11,175 bases of DNA from an uncultured Clostridia bacterium (lineage in GTDB: Bacteria; Bacillota; Clostridia; Christensenellales; DTU072), in assembly GCA_934296355.1 (NCBI GenBank), contig CAKRAY010000040.1, forward strand, positions 1 through 11,175, written 5' to 3'. Position 1 is the first letter of the stretch, and each line of letters opens with the position of its first letter. The position numbers were made by a program, and so were the translations under genes. Shown piece after piece: positions 8,401 through 11,175 of this stretch. The notes under the pieces are model-generated. The model made no database searches. It was not told the origin of the DNA and saw only the letters and a program-made list of their open reading frames with translations.

Positions 8401-9393
8401 ACGATGACGATTAACGGCAATTACTTCTTCGTAGACGGTATGAAGTTGGATAGAGTAGGCTCGCTTTCCAAGAATCCTCTTTCGACGGGATACGAAGTCG
8501 CCAACATCGGCGTCGCAATGTTCGTTTACAGAAATAACACTTCCATTGCTTTTAACGAAGAAGCAAGTGCGCATAACGGCGTATTTACCGTCAATAACCT
8601 TAGACTTCAAAGCAACATGGATTATAACCAAAGAGATAAAGCCGAGAAGTTGATTAACACCACGGGCGAACAACTTATTATGAGCGACACCTATAATGGT
8701 TTCTATACCAACGGTGGCACGATGACGCTTAATAACGTTAACGTTTCCAACACGCTTATCGGGGTATACGGAGACGGAGGTGTTTCAGCTACGGATAATA
8801 CCAAAACCGCTACTTGCTTTACGCTTAACGATTGTAGAATCGATAAGAACTGGGCGAACGGTTTGTATTTATACAACGTTACTACCGTAACGCTTAATCA
8901 TACCGAAATCGGCGCGAGCGGCGGCGCGGCAATCCACTTCGACGATAAATATCAAACCTTGAACGTCAATAACCAACTTACTATGGACTATTACAGCGCA
9001 AGCAATATCAATAACTGGATATCCGGTAACGAAGCGTGGTTCGTAGCGTACGGTATGACCAGCACTGCGACTACGATGAAAACACTGATTGAGAATGGCG
9101 CGAATCAATTCGGCAAGACGATTCTTAAATCCGCTTCAGACGGTTCTACGCAATTACTTAACTTTGCTGTCTTCGTACAGAGCGGTAACGGCGAAACGGG
9201 AGACTGGAATAAAGACCCGAACGGAGCCCCCACCGTATTTGTTAACGGCAAAGAACTCGTTCAAACCGCAAGCCAAGATACCTTATGCATCGTCCCCGAC
9301 ATGGCAACGGGCAAAATGTTCTTGGGCTTTCAATTCGCAAACGGTTCCGGCCAAGCAAAAATGTGCGGTATTATCCCGATGTACGACAGATAA
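5428..9393 (+). CDS. Large surface lipoprotein: InlB-type repeats, Ig-like and beta-helix regions
   Basis: The chosen start at 5428 lies seven bases after AAGGAGA (5414-5420); an in-frame ATG at 5422 is too close to it. The 1321-residue product begins with a basic n-region and a hydrophobic core ending in TMFAC (C26), a weak lipobox, so lipidation at C26 is likely but unproven. Residues 30-726 are ten tandem repeats of about 70 residues of the Listeria-Bacteroides (InlB B-repeat) type, each with a G-Y/H-x-F-x-x-W/Y core. Residues about 727-930 are beta-rich and Ig-like (FSVDENGIITF). Residues about 932-1190 have the short alternating strands and Asn turns of a right-handed beta helix (MTLNNVNVSN, FTLNDCRIDKN, VTLNHTEIG). 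The rest to 1321 is unassigned. There is no LPXTG motif. It probably acts as an adhesin or glycan-contacting surface protein; no catalytic motif is evident. Tandem TAA TAA stops precede the terminator. Confidence 0.88.
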   Translation: MNTRRALKAVIVAFCLIIIGVTMFACGEKTFTVTFMDGENVVQTLTVEKDKEFALPVAPEKEGYRFVGWYTDAELKAPYAVDAVTADFTLYAKYDKQEWYISVNSKGGSKVDHIKVAYGQEYTLEIPEREGYDFVGYTYDNGTEDVEFPIKGVFNLKQSIRVSANWKIKELTVNFYDGETLSGTKTVKHGETVTTLTVGKKGYTFDNWYTDKEFTNVFDKETAIKDNVNLYAKFTANVYKIVFDADGGNAIGDLSVAYQAQFTLPTPEKTGYDFLGWYNVMDDKKAESGAYEWLNDVRLKAKWAIKKNTLTFKCGTEVKTEEVEYNKGFAMRLSAFTVENGYEAVGFFASETFEGEAIDVETYKVTAPVTLYVKVMPKTFHITVTGYANDGYDVVYNTTYTLETSPVSEGEIFEGYFLNGQTFASTGTYVYTDNITVEARFKADPEYNKVHVKLYDENNKLIQDKIFDKNSKADLSDINTEKTGYTFKGWFKADGSKFAEDAALTESISLYAKYEANTYTITVVTNDGEPDQTITVVYGETYTLPELTKEGYTFDCYRLDDAAEQKVPASGKYAFAHDITVKACWTINTYKVEFMVGADVYAERTANHGSAVVLPDAPAKEGHTFAFWMNGNGVKFDTQTGITENTVLYASFTANVYDITVVCFNGTERVIKATYGETYTIPAPVNVVNHKFNGYVWKDTKTKFDAEGTYVWAENIAIEESWERVTIDDENVTFVNKGSYFKERENLEDEFTYVFVTGGDYNLNKELRLDEIGKTLVTLKTDGKGFTVGNVTGEFTLTIIGENGVTYERHIKIVKQITSISYGNDYNDYANGTHMSAFVNQDKETMTAGVNDLRIDIRFIDNEGKAISYADANAIVTVNTDDVFSVDENGIITFAQTALGKEITVTVRAKYDTREAASSVTYSYKLNNGVNVYTSSELYAAYGDANVHEVNILRNIEASITDPAKQCEANGKIRNDHGNGIYVRNTNNLSDTMTINGNYFFVDGMKLDRVGSLSKNPLSTGYEVANIGVAMFVYRNNTSIAFNEEASAHNGVFTVNNLRLQSNMDYNQRDKAEKLINTTGEQLIMSDTYNGFYTNGGTMTLNNVNVSNTLIGVYGDGGVSATDNTKTATCFTLNDCRIDKNWANGLYLYNVTTVTLNHTEIGASGGAAIHFDDKYQTLNVNNQLTMDYYSASNINNWISGNEAWFVAYGMTSTATTMKTLIENGANQFGKTILKSASDGSTQLLNFAVFVQSGNGETGDWNKDPNGAPTVFVNGKELVQTASQDTLCIVPDMATGKMFLGFQFANGSGQAKMCGIIPMYDR
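5515..7605 (+). repeat. Ten InlB-type repeats arranged as five alternating A-B pairs
   Basis: Using the 5428 start, repeats begin near residues 30, 99, 171, 238, 308, 379, 449, 518, 589 and 656. Odd units (A, 67-71 residues) end in LYAKY, LYAKF, LYVKV, LYAKY and LYASF. Even units (B, 70-72 residues) carry a G-x-Y/F-x-W/F/Y block before the last strand (SGAYEW, TGTYVY, SGKYAF, EGTYVW) and end in NW, KW, RF, CW and SW. The unit of duplication therefore looks like a pair of about 140 residues. Copies are well diverged at DNA level, so assembly collapse is unlikely. Confidence 0.8.
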
Positions 9394-9422
9394 TAATTCT
9401 ATCGATTTAATTTAACATAAAG

Positions 9423-9457
9423 CGAACCCTATCGAAAAAAGATAGGGTTCGTTTTTT
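9423..9457 (+). terminator. Intrinsic terminator of the ABC/surface operon
   Basis: CGAACCCTATC (9423-9433) and GATAGGGTTCG (9441-9451) form a perfect 11-bp stem around a GAAAAAA loop, followed by six T (9452-9457). It lies 30 bases after the lipoprotein stop. The A-rich bases before the stem could extend it by pairing with the T-run. Confidence 0.93.
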
Positions 9458-9460
9458 ATA

Positions 9461-9489
9461 TTGAGTTTTTTCGTTGTCGGTGCTATACT
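9461..9489 (+). promoter_or_regulatory. Promoter candidate just after the operon terminator
   Basis: TTGAGT (9461-9466) and TATACT (9484-9489) are separated by 17 bases. An overlapping perfect TATAAT lies at 9489-9494, but with poor -35 spacing. Transcription would begin close to 9496-9500, at the left arm of a long inverted repeat. The result would be a structured leader of about 160 bases before the gene at 9662, or a separate small RNA. Confidence 0.5.
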
Positions 9490-9498
9490 ATAATATAA

Positions 9499-9530
9499 GT
9501 GAAAAAGTTTGCTTGCAAAGACTTTTTCAC
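9499..9530. repeat. Inverted repeat at the predicted transcript start
   Basis: GTGAAAAAGT (9499-9508) and ACTTTTTCAC (9521-9530) are perfectly complementary 10-base arms around 12 bases that contain TTGC and GCAA. As RNA it would make a hairpin at the 5' end of the leader; as DNA it could be an operator just downstream of the -10 box. The bases that follow (GACCTATTTC) lack a T-run, so it is not a standard terminator. Confidence 0.55.
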
Positions 9531-9552
9531 GACCTATTTCAACAGAAACGGC
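9529..9552 (+). repeat. Intergenic direct repeat, copy 1
   Basis: This 24-base block matches 10199-10222 at 22 of 24 positions, in the same orientation. The shared blocks are ACGAC, TATTTCAA and AGAAACGGC. Weaker similarity extends a few bases to the left. It sits immediately after the 9499-9530 hairpin, and the two copies flank the 168-residue gene. Confidence 0.6.
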
Positions 9553-9557
9553 GGATT

Positions 9558-9610
9558 GGCTAATGCACAGCCGCAAGCAACGATAGTTGCGGACAAAATC
9601 TTGTTTTGTC
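9558..9610 (+). ncRNA. Structured leader segment, possible RNA element
   Basis: Three further foldable segments lie close together. GGCT (9558-9561) pairs with AGCC (9569-9572). CCGCAA (9571-9576) pairs with TTGCGG (9587-9592) and is partly exclusive with the first. GACAAAA (9592-9598) pairs with TTTTGTC (9604-9610) around a 5-base loop. This is more self-complementarity than an ordinary spacer needs. No known riboswitch or sRNA family was recognised. The segment is non-coding in every frame at useful length. Confidence 0.3.
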
Positions 9611-9628
9611 ACGGTTCAATGTTATAAT
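9601..9628 (+). promoter_or_regulatory. Second promoter candidate for the 168-residue gene
   Basis: TTGTTT (9601-9606) is followed by a 16-base spacer and a perfect TATAAT (9623-9628). Transcription would start near 9635 and leave a short AT-rich leader that carries the Shine-Dalgarno sequence. The -35 box overlaps the right part of the GACAAAA/TTTTGTC hairpin. This promoter may be the main one, with the hairpin serving as DNA-level operator. Confidence 0.45.
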
Positions 9629-9661
9629 AAAAAAATAAAATAATAAAAAAGGAGACAAGAT

Positions 9662-10168
9662 ATGCAATATACTTCCGCTCAAGCGGCGAAACTACTTAGA
9701 AGACTTAACGAAGAGTTTTCTTCTCTAAAAGAAAACGAATCTCAAAGCAAAGAGTTTTTAGCCTCGGTAGGAGAGGACGTGGAGTCCGTAAGACCCGAGT
9801 ACGATTTTCTTTCCACGCAAAAGAGAATGAACGAAATAGAAAGAAAAATACGTTTGTTAAAGCATACTATTAACGTTTTTAACGCGACTACGACGGTTCC
9901 CGAATTAGATATGACTATCGACCAGGTTCTCGTGCTTATACCGCAATTATCGGCGCGTAAGTCGAAACTCGCGGATATGAAGTCGAGATTACCTAAGCAA
10001 CGCGACCAGAGTTATAACCGTATGACCAACGTAATCGATTATTGCTATTTGAATTATGATTTAAAAGACGTCGAGGCGGAATACGATAGGGTAGAGAAAC
10101 TTCTCGCCACCGCGCAAACCGCTCTTGACCTCGTAAATAGCACGGTTACGATGGATATCGATTTATAA
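9662..10168 (+). CDS. Helical coiled-coil protein, septicolysin/DIP1984-like
   Basis: The 168-residue soluble protein is almost wholly charged and helical, with no signal peptide or membrane segment. Its middle, IRLLKHTINVFNATTTVPELDM... (from about residue 60), then MTIDQVLVLIPQLSARKSKL, matches the remembered pattern of the septicolysin/DIP1984 group ('IN.xNatT', 'T..ea/..L..RD.L'), and the end NSTVTMDIDL fits its tail. This assignment is from memory and tentative; many members are called hypothetical. AAAGGAG (9648-9654), seven bases before the ATG, is an optimal ribosome site. The gene stands alone between the terminator at 9457 and the terminator cluster at 10467-10546. It has two promoter candidates and a structured leader, and it is flanked by two copies of a short repeat. 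No function can be stated. Confidence 0.85.
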   Translation: MQYTSAQAAKLLRRLNEEFSSLKENESQSKEFLASVGEDVESVRPEYDFLSTQKRMNEIERKIRLLKHTINVFNATTTVPELDMTIDQVLVLIPQLSARKSKLADMKSRLPKQRDQSYNRMTNVIDYCYLNYDLKDVEAEYDRVEKLLATAQTALDLVNSTVTMDIDL

Positions 10169-10180
10169 CGCAAGCGCGAA

Positions 10181-10259
10181 GCATTTGCAGGTATTTTTAC
10201 GACATATTTCAATAGAAACGGCTGTTATTTGCGTTTAGCAAAGAACATATTGCAAATGC
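10181..10259. repeat. 79-bp segment bounded by 9-bp inverted repeats
   Basis: GCATTTGCA (10181-10189) and TGCAAATGC (10251-10259) are perfectly complementary ends. Inside lie the 24-base repeat copy and the small hairpin TTTGC-GTTTA-GCAAA (10228-10242). As RNA this is a long closing stem around an inner hairpin. As DNA it resembles a tiny palindrome-bounded intergenic element. No target-site duplication was clearly seen. Confidence 0.45.
10199..10222 (+). repeat. Intergenic direct repeat, copy 2
   Basis: This block is 22/24 identical to 9529-9552, in the same orientation, and lies 31 bases after the stop of the 168-residue gene. The mismatches are C/A at the sixth position and C/T at the fifteenth. 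Confidence 0.6.
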
Positions 10260-10441
10260 AACACAAAAATATTCCCTCATCCGCAACATCCCGATAAGAT
10301 GAACTTGCTTGTTTAAGTCGGAATGTTCAAGGTTTTGGTTAACGATTATTAAAAAAAATTGTTATCCGTTATAGTTAACGTTCAATGTAGCGGAAAATGA
10401 GCATCGCTCGAAACTTTATATTTTCGCGGGTGTAAAAACTT

Positions 10442-10467
10442 AGAAGAACTCGATTTTCGGTTCTTCT
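10442..10467 (+). other. Hairpin without T-run upstream of the terminators
   Basis: AGAAGAAC (10442-10449) pairs with GTTCTTCT (10460-10467), and inside it CGA (10451-10453) pairs with TCG (10457-10459), leaving one bulged T. It ends exactly where the next hairpin's left arm begins. It may protect the RNA 3' end or be part of a terminator cluster. Confidence 0.45.
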
Positions 10468-10503
10468 TCGGGCAAAGTATTGGGTTATAGCCCGAAACTT
10501 TTT
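10467..10503 (+). terminator. Probable terminator of the 168-residue gene
   Basis: TTCGGGC (10467-10473) and GCCCGAA (10490-10496) are perfectly complementary around a 16-base loop, followed by ACTTTTT (10497-10503). The loop is long and GGG in it could pair with the CCC of the right arm, so it is a weaker candidate than the one downstream. Confidence 0.5.
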
Positions 10504-10510
10504 AATAAAT

Positions 10511-10546
10511 AAAAAAAACGGACTGTTTCGGCAGTCCGCTTTTTTT
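10511..10546. terminator. Bidirectional terminator between convergent genes
   Basis: CGGACTG (10519-10525) and CAGTCCG (10532-10538) form a 7-bp stem with a TTTCGG loop. Eight A (10511-10518) lie to the left and seven T (10540-10546) to the right, so it can stop transcription in both directions. For the minus-strand GGGtGRT gene it lies about 26 bases past the stop codon. Confidence 0.9.
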
Positions 10547-10563
10547 ATTTACATTATAACTTA

Positions 10564-11175
10564 TTACTTGGTTAAACCTTCTTCGACGGCAACCGCGCAG
10601 TTAACGGTAGCGCCGACCATCGGGTTGTTACCCATACCGATAAGTCCCATCATTTCGACGTGAGCGGGAACGGAAGAGGAGCCTGCGAATTGCGCGTCGC
10701 TGTGCATTCTTCCCATCGTATCGGTCATACCGTAAGAAGCGGGACCTGCAGCCATATTGTCGGGGTGGAGGGTTCTTCCGGTGCCGCCGCCGCTCGCTAC
10801 GGAGAAGTAGGTTCTGCCGTTCTCGATACACCATTTCTTATAAGTGCCGCTTACCGGATGTTGGAAACGAGTGGGGTTAGTGGAGTTACCGGTGATACCC
10901 GCGTCGACTTCTTCCATTCTCATTATAGCGACGCCTTCGTTTACGTCGTCCGCGCCGTAGCAACGTACTTTCGCTCTTTCGCCGTTACTATAAGCGGTTT
11001 CTTTAACGATGGTGAGGGTGTCGGTGTATTGGTCGTATTTGGTTTGTACGTAAGTGAAGCCGTTTATTCTGCTGATGATATAAGCCGCGTCTTTTCCTAA
11101 ACCGTTCAAGATAACTCTCAAGGGTTCTTTTCTTACTTTGTTCGCGCTACGAGCGATACCGATCGCGCCTTCCGC
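10564..11175 (-). CDS. GGGtGRT-family protein, N-terminus beyond the window
   Basis: The frame is open from the right edge to a TAA at 10564-10566, followed by a second TAA, giving 203 residues. The family's name-giving motif GGGTGRT is visible (10771-10791), preceded by VAS and followed by LHPDNMAAGPASYGMTDTMGRM. The ending contains GLIGMGNNPMVGATVNCAVAVEEG. This matches the GGGtGRT protein family (PF14057), common in Clostridia and other anaerobes. From memory these proteins are about 330 residues long and often lie next to a NifU-like iron-sulfur scaffold gene, so roughly 130 N-terminal residues are missing. The TTG near 11121 is not the start: the frame continues upstream with good residues (AEGAIGIARSANKVRKEP). 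The biochemical role is not established. The protein looks cytosolic. Confidence 0.93.
   Translation of the reverse strand, partial: AEGAIGIARSANKVRKEPLRVILNGLGKDAAYIISRINGFTYVQTKYDQYTDTLTIVKETAYSNGERAKVRCYGADDVNEGVAIMRMEEVDAGITGNSTNPTRFQHPVSGTYKKWCIENGRTYFSVASGGGTGRTLHPDNMAAGPASYGMTDTMGRMHSDAQFAGSSSVPAHVEMMGLIGMGNNPMVGATVNCAVAVEEGLTK

Larger units (their letters stand above)
10169..10441. other. Gene-free stretch with repeat copy and dyads
   Basis: No convincing ORF is present; the longest ATG frames here are about 5-12 codons. The stretch contains the second copy of the 24-base repeat, an enclosing 9-base inverted repeat, a TTTGC/GCAAA hairpin (10228-10242), and two GTTAACG direct repeats (10338-10344 and 10374-10380, each containing the palindrome GTTAAC). 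TATAGT at 10370-10375 is -10-like but has no good -35. No tRNA or known RNA family was recognised. Confidence 0.5.

Noticed and set aside
9662..10168. Mobile cassette or toxin gene flanked by repeats
   Set aside because: No recombinase, partner antitoxin or target duplication is visible. The protein looks like a conserved housekeeping-type helical family, so the repeats are reported without a mobility claim.
10321..10400. Promoter or small RNA start around TATAGT (10370-10375)
   Set aside because: There is no -35 match at 16-18 bases upstream, and there is no supporting ORF or known RNA fold.
10660..11100. 146-codon plus-strand open frame
   Set aside because: It overlaps the GGGtGRT gene, which carries the diagnostic motif on the minus strand.

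Overview
The window looks like a chromosomal segment of a Gram-positive, fairly AT-rich anaerobe, most likely an uncultured Clostridia-type gut bacterium. This is inferred from consensus SigA-like promoters, AGGAGG-type Shine-Dalgarno (SD) sites, a Sec/lipoprotein surface protein built of InlB-type repeats, and a GGGtGRT-family gene. No rRNA, tRNA, CRISPR array, transposase, integrase or phage gene is visible.

Layout. (1) Bases 1-96 are the end of an upstream gene. (2) Bases 156-854 encode a secreted, C-terminally membrane-anchored protein with two apparent SH3-like modules. It has a promoter so close to its ATG that the mRNA may be leaderless. (3) A strong promoter at 961-989, overlapped by inverted repeats, starts an apparent four-gene operon that ends at a clear intrinsic terminator at 9423-9457. 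The operon encodes a fusion of a polytopic membrane domain (YwaF/TMEM164-like) with an ABC ATPase (1041-3311), an ABC permease of the ABC_tran_2 type (3325-4974), a small membrane-anchored Ig-like protein (4986-5402), and a 1321-residue probable lipoprotein (5428-9393). The lipoprotein has ten InlB-type repeats, an Ig-like region and a beta-helix-like region. (4) A structured intergenic region with two promoter candidates and several hairpins leads into a 168-residue helical protein (9662-10168). (5) A 395-base gene-free stretch holds a repeat copy and a cluster of terminators. (6) A minus-strand GGGtGRT-family gene enters from the right edge (10564-11175, 5' end missing).

How the genes may work together (inference). 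The ATPase fusion and the permease form one ABC system. The two Ig/InlB-type surface proteins are encoded downstream on the same transcript. This suggests a dedicated envelope system in which a membrane ABC machine handles, senses, or modifies the lipid surroundings of, a large surface adhesin. The two most unusual signals are the membrane-domain/ABC fusion, which contains two strong in-frame internal start sites exactly where the ABC domain begins, and the lipoprotein's alternating two-module repeat architecture.
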